A stretch of 64,000 bases of DNA. Source: Argentina anserina. Lineage: Eukaryota; Streptophyta; Magnoliopsida; Rosales; Rosaceae. The DNA lies in assembly GCF_933775445.1 (NCBI RefSeq), contig NW_026089443.1, forward strand, positions 186,001-250,000, written 5' to 3'. Positions 23,658-34,886 of this stretch are shown piece after piece (position 1 is the first letter of the stretch; each line of letters begins with the position of its first letter). Position numbers and translations under genes: made by a program. Below the pieces are notes generated by a model. The model did not search any database, was not told the origin of the DNA, and saw only the letters and a program-made list of their open reading frames with translations.

Positions 23658-25812
23658 TGATAGGAGCACAAAGTGTGACGTTCTTAATGTGATTATGCCC
23701 TATTCTTACTCTTTGTTACCTCTTATTTATTATGTTTTAGTTTCTTTTGTAAGAATAAGTGTTTAGGTAGAGCTTATATCAATTATGAGTGAATTGATGA
23801 TGAAATCGTGCTAAGTGTTAATAATCCTTGTTGAGATATGATTCCTTGTTCGAGTAGGATTCATCCTTTCATATTTCTTTGTTTCTAACATACTTATTCT
23901 TATTAGGAAATACAAATCCATGTTGGAGAAGGAAAGCAATCCTAGTTCCACAAGGAAAGCGAAGATTTGCACTTAAAAGCCCAATCAATGCAAGAATGAA
24001 AATGCTGTCAAGATTCGTAGTCCAACTTCGACGGGCTCCCCTGGATAGCTCCGATTGTGTTAGAAGACGTACCTTATATGGATAAAAAGATTTTGAGTCT
24101 AGTTTCTGTAGGATGTGGAATCAAATCAATATCTTATTCCTGCAGGGAGATATGACCAAATCATTACTCGGAGGTCCAGTGAACTCGGCGGAATTATCTC
24201 AGCCATTGATTTGCTTTTGATCCAAGGGTATTGAGGGAAACTTGGGACCTTGTTTGTCCTGCATATAGAGCACAAATATGATCAGAATCTCCATAAATCC
24301 CAGCACCAAAGAATGTCAAAGAAGGCATGCAGCAAATTAAATGAGAAGAGGCAAGAAAGTCAAAGAAGGCATGCAGCAAATTTAATGAGGAGAGCTAAGA
24401 AAAATCAAACATGGCTGTAACAATTAAGACTTTTGCTGCCTCCCTAATTCAAATGAAGAAATTTGTGCAAAAGAAATCAGCATTAAAGGAGGAAGAAGAT
24501 ATGCAATCCTTATAGAAATCAGAATTCTAGCACTGCAGGTCATCCAACTTTGACGAGCTCCCCTGGACAGCTCAGAATGATTGAGAACGTGCATGATATA
24601 TGGATGAAAAGCCACGGAAGTCTAGTTGAAATTACCAGTTGGAATCATCTCAATATCTATTTTCTAGAGAAAGTTATGGCCACAACAAGGGACAAAGGTC
24701 AGATCTGCCGAATCTAGGAAACCTCAACCAATTTGGTTTCAACTTTGTGGACTTTGTGGCCATCCTCCCTTGGGTTTCTTCCTCTATATATAGCACCTCA
24801 TTTCCACAGAAAAACATCATCAACCTTGCTCACAAGACTTGCCAAAGCTCTGCCCAAACAATCCCTCACCCTTCCAAGAAATCCTAACCCCGATTCCACC
24901 ATTCTTCACCTTCATCTATAGCCTTCAAGCACGATTGAGAAGAGGTTCCATTCCCCTAGAAGTCTTGGCTACACCTTGTAGAATCGATTGATTGATAAAG
25001 TGTAACCATGATTCTCTCTTTGTTTCAATTCGGTTTTTGGTTTTCTTGTTCTTGGATGAGTATGTGATTTGTGTAGTGTAATCTTGTTTCAATTTTGTCT
25101 ATGAAATTGCTACTTGATTCAATTTATATAAAGATTCGAATTTATGTTTTGGTTTTATGGATTTTCTGTTTTTGGTTTCTGCCGTGTACTATGTATGAAC
25201 AATTTCGATTCCTAAGTGTTATGTATGCGATTGTAGCATGATATTTAGGTTGTTGGATTAAAGACTTATGCTATGAACATGTTTATTCTTTTCTATATGA
25301 TTTTCGAAATTGCATGATTGGGGGTTAAGTAGGTGACATACTTGATGAATTCGATATGCATGGCTTTGGGATTGTATGGTAAGATGAACATGTTAGATTT
25401 CAATGAAGCCGAGTGGCAAGAATTGAATGTGTTAAGTGTCTATGCATATAGGTTACTGATTTGGAACTTAAATTGCATGATCCAACCTTAGTTGTTCATG
25501 AGCTAATCTCGGCATGACTCTAAAAGGGAGACATAGGACTTGTTTCGATTTCTCTATGTGAATTGTTTTGGTGATTGTTTATGTGTTGGTTGGTTGATCA
25601 CATGTATATATTAGTTTAGGTTTTATTTTCTGTTTTTATCTTTCAACCCGATCCTATATATCAAACTCTTTTAAACTCGTATGAATTCGTTGTTAAATGT
25701 TTGTGATTCTATGCCCTGGTTGGATCCCCGGTTTGTGAACGATACCCTCTTGCTTTATACTACTAACGATGCTTACAGGGTTAATATTGATCTCGAGTAA
25801 TCGAACCGATCA
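23658..25812 (+). repeat. 3' LTR of the complete element
   Basis: It is colinear with the 5' LTR. Single-base differences seen are at about 23863 (CATCC versus CACCC), 24026 (CAACTTCG versus CAATTTCG), 24057 (GATTGTG versus GATTGCG) and 24891 (ACCCCG versus ACCCTG). A 20-bp segment between two ATATGCAAT direct repeats is missing at about 24499. The terminus reads GAACCGATCA instead of GAAACCGGCCA. The stated positions are accurate to about a base. Confidence 0.93.
24785..24792 (+). promoter_or_regulatory. TATA box copy in the 3' LTR
   Basis: This TATATATA is in the same context as the 5' copy, shifted by the 20-bp deletion. If active it would transcribe outward through U5 into the satellite at 25813 onward. 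Confidence 0.65.
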
Positions 25813-25817
25813 AAAAG
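25813..25817 (+). other. Right target-site duplication AAAAG
   Basis: It follows the CA end of the 3' LTR and matches 17829-17833. The next bases, ATACACAATTGG, resume the interrupted satellite module. Confidence 0.95.
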
Positions 25818-26046
25818 ATACACAATTGGAATAGTAAAGATACGCAAACGATGTAAAGATACTCAGTTTGAAAGAAACACACTCCCACACTTGCAAAACT
25901 CTGAAATACAATAGAAACTCGCATCAGAAGCCTTACAGAAAGATACTCAAACGAGAAATGAAAAGATACACAATTGGAATAGTAAAGATACGCAAACGAT
26001 GTAAAGATACACAATTGGAATAGTAAAGATACGCAAACGATGTAAA

Positions 26047-29000
26047 GATACTCAGTTTGAAAGAAACACACTCCCACACTTGCAAAACTCTCAAATTCAA
26101 TAGAAACTCGCATCCGAAAGCCTTACAGAAAGATACTCAAACGAGAAATGAAAAGATACACAATTGGAATAGTAAAGATACTCAAACAAGAAATGAAAAG
26201 ATACACAATTGGAATAGTAAAGATACGCAAACGATGTAAAGATACACAATTGGAATAGTAAAGATACGCAAACGATGTAAAGATACTCAGTTTGAAAGAA
26301 ACACACTCCCACACTTGCAAAACTCTCAAATTCAATAGAAACTCGCATCCGAAAGCCTTACAGAAAGATACTCAAACGAGAAATGAAAAGATACACAATT
26401 GGAATAGTAAAGATACTCAAACAAGAAATGAAAAGATACACAATTGGAATAGTAAAGATACGCAAACGATGTAAAGATACTCAGTTTGAAAGAAACACAC
26501 TCCCAGACTTGCAAAACTCTCAAATACAATAGAAACTCGCATCTGAAGCCTTACAGAAAGATACTCAAACGAGAAATGAAAAGATAAACAATTGGAATAG
26601 TAAAGATACGCAAACGATGTAAAGATCCACAATTGGAATAGTAAAGATACGCAAACGATGTAAAGATACCCAGTTTGAAAGAAACACACTCCCACACTTG
26701 GAAAACTCTCAAATACTATAACTCGCATCAGAAGCCTTACAGAAAGATACTCAAACGAGAAATGAAAAAATACACATTTGGAATAGTAAAGATACGCAAA
26801 CGATGTAAAGATACTCAGTTTGAAAGAAACACACTCCCACATTTGCAAAACTCTGAAATACAATAGAAACTCGCATCAGAAGCCTTACAGAAAGATACTC
26901 AAACGAGAAATGAAAAGATACACAATTGGAATAGTAAAGATACGCAAACGATGTAAAGATACACAATTGGAATAGTAAAGATACGCAAACGATGTAAAGA
27001 TACTCAGTTTGAAAGAAACACACTCCCACATTTGCAAAACTCTGAAATACAATAGAAACTCGCATCAGAAGCCTTACAGAAAGATACTCAAACGAGAAAT
27101 GAAAAGATACACAATTGGAATAGTAAAGATACGCAAACGATGTAAAGATACACAATTGGAATAGTAAAGATACGCAAACGATGTAAAGATACTCAGTTTG
27201 AAAGAAACACACTCCCACACTTGCAAAACTCTCAAATTCAATAGAAACTCACATCAGAAAGCCTTACAGAAAGATACTCAAACGAGAAATGAAAAGATAC
27301 ACAATTGGAATAGTAAAGATACGCAAACGATGTAAAGATACTCAGTTTGAAAGAAACACACTCCCACACTTGCAAAACTCTCAAATTCAATAGAAACTCG
27401 CATCCGAAAGCCTTACAGAAAGATACTCAAACGAGAAATGAAAAGATACACAATTGGAATAGTAAAGATACTCAAACAAGAAATGAAAAGATACACAATT
27501 GGAATAGTAAAGATACGCAAACGATGTAAAGATACACAATTGGAATAGTAAAGATACGCAAACGATGTAAAGATACTCAGTTTGAAAGAAACACACTCCC
27601 ACACTTGCAAAACTCTCAAATTCAATAGAAACTCGCATCCGAAAGCCTTACAGAAAGATACTCAAACGAGAAATGAAAAGATACACAATTGGAATAGTAA
27701 AGATACTCAAACAAGAAATGAAAAGATACACAATTGGAATAGTAAAGATACGCAAACGATGTAAAGATACTCAGTTTGAAAGAAACACACTCCCAGACTT
27801 GCAAAACTCTCAAATACAATAGAAACTCGCATGTGAAGCCTTACAGAAAGATACTCAAACGAGAAATGAAAAGATAAACAATTGGAATAGTAAAGATACG
27901 CAAACGATGTAAAGATCCACAATTGGAATAGTAAAGATACGCAAACGATGTAAAGATACCCAGTTTGAAAGAAACACACTCCCACACTTGGAAAACTCTC
28001 AAATACTATAACTCGCATCAGAAGCCTTACAGAAAGATACTCAAACGAGAAATGAAAAAATACACATTTGGAATAGTAAAGATACGCAAACGATGTAAAG
28101 ATACTCAGTTTGAAAGAAACACACTCCCACATTTGCAAAACTCTGAAATACAATAGAAACTCGCATCAGAAGCCTTACAGAAAGATACTCAAACGAGAAA
28201 TGAAAAGATACACAATTGGAATAGTAAAGATACGCAAACGATGTAAAGATACACAATTGGAATAGTAAAGATACGCAAACGATGTAAAGATACTCAGTTT
28301 GAAAGAAACACACTCCCACACTTGCAAAACTCTCAAATTCAATAGAAACTCACATCAGAAAGCCTTACAGAAAGATACTCAAACGAGAAATGAAAAGATA
28401 CACAATTGGAATAGTAAAGATACGCAAACGATGTAAAGATACTCAGTTTGAAAGAAACACACTCCCACACTTGCAAAACTGTCAAATACAATAGAAACTC
28501 GCATGTGAAGCCTTACAGAAAGATACTCAAACGAGAAACGAAAAGATAAACAATTGGAATAGTAAAGATACGCAAACGATGTAAAGATCCACAATTGGAA
28601 TAGTAAAGATACGCAAACGATGTAAAGATACCCAGTTTGAAAGAAACACACTCCCACACTTGGAAAACTCTCAAATACTATAACTCGCATCAGAAGCCTT
28701 ACAGAAAGATACTCAAACGAGAAATGAAAAAATACACATTTGGAATAGTAAAGATACGCAAACGATGTAAAGATACTCAGTTTGAAAGAAACACACTCCC
28801 ACATTTGCAAAACTCTGAAATACAATAGAAACTCGCATCAGAAGCCTTACAGAAAGATACTAAAACGAGAAATGAAAAGATACACAATTGGAATAGTAAA
28901 GATACGCAAACGATGTAAAGATACACAATTGGAATAGTAAAGATACGCAAACGATGTAAAGATACTCAGTTTGAAAGAAACACACTCCCACATTTGCAAA

Positions 29001-29750
29001 ACTCTGAAATACAATAGAAACTCGCATCAGAAGCCTTACAGAAAGATACTCAAACGAGAAATGAAAAGATACACAATTGGAATAGTAAAGATACGCAAAC
29101 GATGTAAAGATACACAATTGGAATAGTAAAGATACGCAAACGATGTAAAGATACTCAGTTTGAAAGAAACACACTCCCACACTTGCAAAACTCTCAAATT
29201 CAATAGAAACTCACATCAGAAAGCCTTACAGAAAGATACTCAAACGAGAAATGAAAAGATACACAATTGGAATAGTAAAGATACGCAAACGATGTAAAGA
29301 TACTCAGTTTGAAAGAAACACACTCCCACACTTGCAAAACTCTCAAATTCAATAGAAACTCGCATCCGAAAGCCTTACAGAAAGATACTCAAACGAGAAA
29401 TGAAAAGATACACAATTGGAATAGTAAAGATACTCAAACGAGAAATGAAAAGATAAACAATTGGAATAGTAAAGATACGCAAACGATGTAAAGATCCACA
29501 ATTGGAATAGTAAAGATACGCAAACGATGTAAAGATACCCAGTTTGAAAGAAACACACTCCCACACTTGGAAAACTCTCAAATACTATAACTCGCATCAG
29601 AAGCCTTACAGAAAGATACTCAAACGAGAAATGAAAAAATACACATTTGGAATAGTAAAGATACGCAAACGATGTAAAGATACTCAGTTTGAAAGAAACA
29701 CACTCCCACATTTGCAAAACTCTGAAATACAATAGAAACTCGCATCAGAA
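26047..29750 (+). repeat. 1290-bp higher-order repeat with nested 672-bp duplication
   Basis: Copies start at 26047, 27337 and 29299. The first is 1290 bp. The second is 1962 bp, which equals 1290 plus 672, and it contains two successive versions of the segment with the variants GATGTAAAGATCC, ACTATAACTCGC, ATACACATTTGG and CTCTGAAATAC. The third is partial and was shortened. All carry units with the special 23-bp module GATACTCAAACAAG seen also in the 746-bp HOR left of the retroelement. The right boundary is approximate. Confidence 0.8.
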
Positions 29751-30171
29751 GCCTTACAGAAAGATACTCAAACGAGAAATGAAAAGATACACAATTGGAA
29801 TAGTAAAGATACTCAAACAAGAAATGAAAAGATACACAATTGGAATAGTAAAGATACTCAGTTTGAAAGAAACACACTCCCACACTTGCAAAACTCTCAA
29901 ATACAATAGAAACTCGCATCTGAAGCCTTACAGAAAGATACTCAAACGAGAAATGAAAAGATAAACAATTGGAATAGTAAAGATACGCAAACGATGTAAA
30001 GATCCACAATTGGAATAGTAAAGATACGCAAACGATGTAAGGATACTCAGTTTAAAAGAAACACACTCCCACACTTGCAAAACTCTCAAATTCAATAGAA
30101 ACTCGCATCAGAAAGCCTTACAGAAAGATACTCAAACGAGAAATGAAAAGATACACAATTGGAATAGTAAA

Positions 30172-30209
30172 GATACGCAAACGATGTAAAGATACGCAAA
30201 CGATGTAAA
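30172..30209 (+). repeat. Tandem duplication of the 19-bp module
   Basis: Two copies of GATACGCAAACGATGTAAA stand side by side, followed directly by a core. Elsewhere this module normally follows a 22-bp module. It shows that single modules can be gained alone. Confidence 0.9.
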
Positions 30210-30439
30210 GATACTCAGTTTGAAAGAAACACACTCCCACACTTGCAAAACTCTCAAATACAATAGAAACTCGCATCAGAAGCCTTACAGAAAGATACTC
30301 AAACGAGAAATGAAAAGATACACAATTGGAATAGTAAAGATACGCAAACGATGTAAAGATACACAATTGGAATAGTAAAGATACGCAAACGATGTAAAGA
30401 TACACAATTGGAATAGTAAAGATACGCAAACGATGTAAA

Positions 30440-33071
30440 GATACTCAGTTTGAAAGAAACACACTCCCACACTTGCAAAACTCTCAAATTCAATAGAAAC
30501 TCGCATCAGAAAGCCTTACAGAAAGATACTCAAACGAGAAATGAAAAGATACACAATTGGAATAGTAAAGATACGCAAACGATGTAAAGATACACAATTG
30601 GAATAGTAAAGATACGCAAACGATGTAAATATACTCAGTTTGAAAGAAACACACTCCCACACTTGCAAAACTCTCAAATACAATAGAAACTCGCATCAGA
30701 AGCCTTACAGAAAGATACTCAAACGAGAAATGAAAAGATACACAATTGGAATAGTAAAGATACGCAAACGATGTAAAGATACACAATTGGAATAGTAAAG
30801 ATACGCAAACTATGTAAAGATACTCAGTTTGAAAGAAACACACTCCCACACTTGCAAAACTCTCAAATTCAATAGAAACTCGCATCAGAAGCCTTACAGA
30901 AAGATACTCAAACGAGAAATGAAAAGATACACAATTGGAATAGTAAAGATACGCAAACGATGTAAAGATACACAATTGGAATAGTAAAGATACGCAAACG
31001 ATGTAAAGATACTCAGTTTGAAAGAAACACACTCCCACACTTGCAAAACTCTCAAATTCAATAGAAAGTCGCATCAGAAAGCCTTACAGAAAGATACTTA
31101 AACGAGAAATGAAAAGATACACAATTGGAATAGTAAAGATACGCAAACGATGTAAAGATACTCAGTTTGAAAGAAACACACTCCCACACTTGCAAAACTC
31201 TCAAATTCAATAGAAACTCGCATCAGAAGCCTTACAGAAAGATACTCAAACGAGAAATGAAAAGATACACAATTGGAATAGTAAAGATACGCAAACGATG
31301 TAAAGATACACAATTGGAATAGTAAAGATACGCAAACGATGTAAAGATACTCAGTTTAAAAGAAACACACTCCCACACTTGCAAAACTCTCAAATTCAAT
31401 AGAAACTCGCATCAGAAAGCCTTACAGAAAGATACTCAAACGAGAAATGAAAAGATACACAATTGGAATAGTAAAGATACGCAAACGATGTAAAGATACA
31501 CAATTGGAATAGTAAAGATACGCAAACGATGTAAATATACTCAGTTTGAAAGAAACACACTCCCACACTTGCAAAACTCTCAAATACAATAGAAACTCGC
31601 ATCAGAAGCCTTACAGAAAGATACTCAAACGAGAAATGAAAAGATACACAATTGGAATAGTAAAGATACGCAAACGATGTAAAGATACACAATTGGAATA
31701 GTAAAGATACGCAAACTATGTAAAGATACTCAGTTTGAAAGAAACACACTCCCACACTTGCAAAACTCTCAAATTCAATAGAAACTCGCATCAGAAGCCT
31801 TACAGAAAGATACTCAAACGAGAAATGAAAAGATACACAATTGGAATAGTAAAGATACGCAAACGATGTAAAGATACACAATTGGAATAGTAAAGATACG
31901 CAAACGATGTAAAGATACTCAGTTTGAAAGAAACACACTCCCACACTTGCAAAACTCTCAAATTCAATAGAAAGTCGCATCAGAAAGCCTTACAGAAAGA
32001 TACTCAAACGAGAAATGAAAAGATACACAATTGGAATAGTAAAGATACGCAAACGATGTAAAGATACTCAGTTTGAAAGAAACACACTCCCACACTTGCA
32101 AAACTCTGAAATTCAATAGAAACTCGCATCAGAAGCCTTACAGAAAGATACTCAAACGAGAAATGAAAAGATACACAATTGGAATAGTAAAGATCCGCAA
32201 ACGATGTAAAGATACACAATTGGAATAGTAAAGATACGCAAACGATGTAAAGATACTCAGTTTAAAAGAAACACACTCCCACACTTGCAAAACTCTCAAA
32301 TTCAATAGAAACTCGCATCAGAAAGCCTTACAGAAAGATACTCAAACGAGAAATGAAAAGATACACAATTGGAATAGTAAAGATACGCAAACGATGTAAA
32401 GATACACAATTGGAATAGTAAAGATACGCAAACGATGTAAATATACTCAGTTTGAAAGAAACACACTCCCACACTTGCAAAACTCTCAAATACAATAGAA
32501 ACTCGCATCAGAAGCCTTACAGAAAGATACTCAAACGAGAAATGAAAAGATACACAATTGGAATAGTAAAGATACGCAAACGATGTAAAGATACACAATT
32601 GGAATAGTAAAGATACGCAAACTATGTAAAGATACTCAGTTTGAAAGAAACACACTCCCACACTTGCAAAACTCTCAAATTCAATAGAAACTCGCATCAG
32701 AAGCCTTACAGAAAGATACTCAAACGAGAAATGAAAAGATACACAATTGGAATAGTAAAGATACGCAAACGATGTAAAGATACACAATTGGAATAGTAAA
32801 GATACGCAAACGATGTAAAGATACTCAGTTTGAAAGAAACACACTCCCACACTTGCAAAACTCTCAAATTCAATAGAAAGTCGCATCAGAAAGCCTTACA
32901 GAAAGATACTCAAACGAGAAATGAAAAGATACACAATTGGAATAGTAAAGATACGCAAACGATGTAAAGATACTCAGTTTGAAAGAAAAACACTCCCACA
33001 CTTGCAAAACTCTCAAATACAATAGAAACTCGCATCAGAAGCATTACAGAAAGATACTCAAACGAGAAATG
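30440..33071 (+). repeat. 906-bp higher-order repeat, about three copies
   Basis: Five units of 190, 189, 189, 149 and 189 bp make one period. Copies start at 30440, 31346 and 32252; the last is truncated by the LTR fragment at 33072. Diagnostic variants recurring once per period are AAATATACTCAG at the second core start, AAACTATG in a 19-bp module and GAAAGTCGCATC in the fourth core. Confidence 0.9.
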
Positions 33072-33321
33072 TGATGGGTGCTCGATTACTCGACATCAAT
33101 ATTTAACCCTGAACACATCATAGTAGTATAAAGCAAGAGGGTATCGTTCACAAACCGGGGATCCAGCCAGGGCTTAGGATCACAATACTTACACGAATTC
33201 ATAAAGGTTTTAAGGTTTGAGATAGATTTTGGATTGAATCATAAAAACAGTAAATAAAACCTAAACTAATATATACATGTGATCAACCAACCAACACATA
33301 AACAATCACCAAAACAACTCA
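33072..33321 (-). mobile_element. Truncated LTR fragment, duplicate of the neighbouring solo LTR end
   Basis: These 250 bp look identical to 34887-35136, the terminal part of the minus-strand solo LTR. The satellite to the left also matches: both flanks carry the rare variants GAAAGAAAAACACTCCC and GAAGCATTAC and end in AAATG. The fragment therefore arose by duplicating an LTR junction together with its flank, not by a separate insertion. On the right it joins satellite at a shared CTCA, and the core that follows is itself cut to about 13 bases before a 19-bp module. No second target-site copy is present. Confidence 0.88.
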
Positions 33322-34886
33322 GTTTCAAAGATACGCAAACGATGTAAAGATACAGAATTGGAATAGTAAAGATACGCAAACGATGTAAAGATACTCAGTT
33401 TCAAAGAAACACACTCCCACACTTGCGAAACTCTCAAATTCAATAGAAACTCGCATCAGAAGCCTTACAGAAAGATACTCAAACGAGAAATGAAAAGATA
33501 CACAATTGGAATAGTAAAGATACGCAAACGATGTAAAGATACACAATTGGAATAGTAAAGATACGCAAACGATGTAAAGATACACAATTGGAATAGTAAA
33601 GATACGCAAACGATGTAAAGATACTCAGTTTGAAAGAAACACAGTCCCACACTTGCAAAACTCTCAAATTCAATAGAAACTCGCATCAGAAAGCCTTACA
33701 GAAAGATACTCAAACGAGAAATGAAAAGATACACAATTGGAATAGTAAAGATACGCAAACGATGTAAAGATACTCAGTTTCAAAGAAACACACTCCCACA
33801 CTTGCAAAACTCTCAAATTCAATAGAAACTCGCATCAGAAGCCTTACAGAAAGATACTCAAACGAGAAATGAAAAGATACACAATTGGAATAGTAAAAAT
33901 ACGCAAACGATGTAAAGATACACAATTGGAATAGTAAAGATACGCAAACGATGTAAAGATACACAATTGGAATAGTAAAGATACGCAAACGATGTAAAGA
34001 TAATCAGTTTGAAAGAAACACACTCCCACACTTGCAAAATTCTCAAATTCAATAGAAACTCGCATCAGAAAGCCTTACAGAAAGATACTCAAACGAGAAA
34101 TGAAAAGATACACAATTGGAATAGTAAAGATACGCAAACGATGTAAAGATACTCAGTTTCAAAGAAACACACTCCCACACTTGCAAAACTCTCAAATTCA
34201 ATAGAAACTCGCATCAGAAGCCTTACAGAAAGATACTCAAACGAGAAATGAAAAGATACACAATTGGAATAGTAAAGATACGCAAACGATGTAAAGATAC
34301 AGAATTGGAATAGTAAAGATACGCAAACGATGTAAAGATACTCAGTTTGAAAGAAATACACTCCCACACTTGCAAAACTCTCAAATTCAATAGAAACTCG
34401 CATCAGAAAGCCTTACAGAAAGATACTCAAACGAGAAATGAAAAGATACACAATTGGAATAGTAAAGATACGCAAACGATGTAAAGATACTCAGTTTGAA
34501 AGAAACACACTCCCACACTTGCAAAACTCTCAAATTCAATAGAAACTCGCATCCGAAAGCCTTACAGAAAGATACTCAAACGAGAAATGAAAAGATACAC
34601 AATTGGAATAGTAAAGATACGCAAACGATGTAAAGATACTCAGTTTGAAAGAAACACACTCCCACACTTGCAAAACTCTCAAATTCAATAGAAACTCGCA
34701 TCTGAAAGCGTTACAGAAAGATACTCAAACGAGAAATGAAAAGATACACAATTGGAATAGTAAAGATACGCAAACGATGTAAAGATACTCAGTTTGAAAG
34801 AAAAACACTCCCACACTTGCAAAACTCTCAAATACAATAGAAACTCGCATCAGAAGCATTACAGAAAGATACTCAAACGAGAAATG
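33322..34886 (+). repeat. Satellite array block 4 between the LTR fragment and the solo LTR
   Basis: These 1.57 kb of the same satellite are mainly 189/190/230-bp forms, then 149-bp units toward the right end. The variants GATACAGAATTGG and CAGTTTCAAAG are frequent, as in the block after the solo LTR. The final unit has the rare AAAAACACTCCC and GCATTAC variants shared with the flank at about 32990-33071. It ends with AAATG, the left target-site duplication. I see no gene. Confidence 0.96.
34882..34886 (+). other. Left target-site duplication AAATG of the minus-strand solo LTR
   Basis: AAATG precedes the LTR and is repeated at 36451-36455. Removing the LTR and one copy restores GAGAAATGAAAAGATAC, a normal satellite join. 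Confidence 0.95.

Larger units (their letters stand above)
17834..25812 (+). mobile_element. Complete LTR retrotransposon, Ty3/gypsy type, probably non-autonomous
   Basis: This 7979-bp element has two near-identical LTRs of 2176 and 2155 bp, TG...CA ends, a tRNA-Asp primer-binding site two bases after the 5' LTR, a purine-rich tract directly before the 3' LTR and a perfect 5-bp target-site duplication. Its 3.65-kb internal region has no open frame longer than about 90 codons and no recognisable gag, protease, reverse transcriptase, RNase H or integrase. It should therefore depend on proteins from a related autonomous element, like the large retrotransposon derivatives of plants. tRNA-Asp priming is typical of Athila-like elements, but without coding sequence the lineage is an inference. 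I counted only four single-base differences between the LTRs, plus one 20-bp indel and a changed terminus, so the insertion is young. Confidence 0.93.
25818..33071 (+). repeat. Satellite array block 3
   Basis: This is the same satellite and orientation as before the retroelement, and it shares variants with the left flank (cores ending ACTATAACTCGC). The first half is a 1290-bp HOR with an internal 672-bp duplication; the second half is a 906-bp HOR. At 30172-30209 the 19-bp module is doubled. No gene is supported. The block ends at AAATG before a truncated LTR. Confidence 0.97.

Noticed and set aside
33072..33321. Independent retroelement insertion
   Set aside because: The left satellite flank and the LTR sequence match the junction at 34887, so a duplication explains it better.
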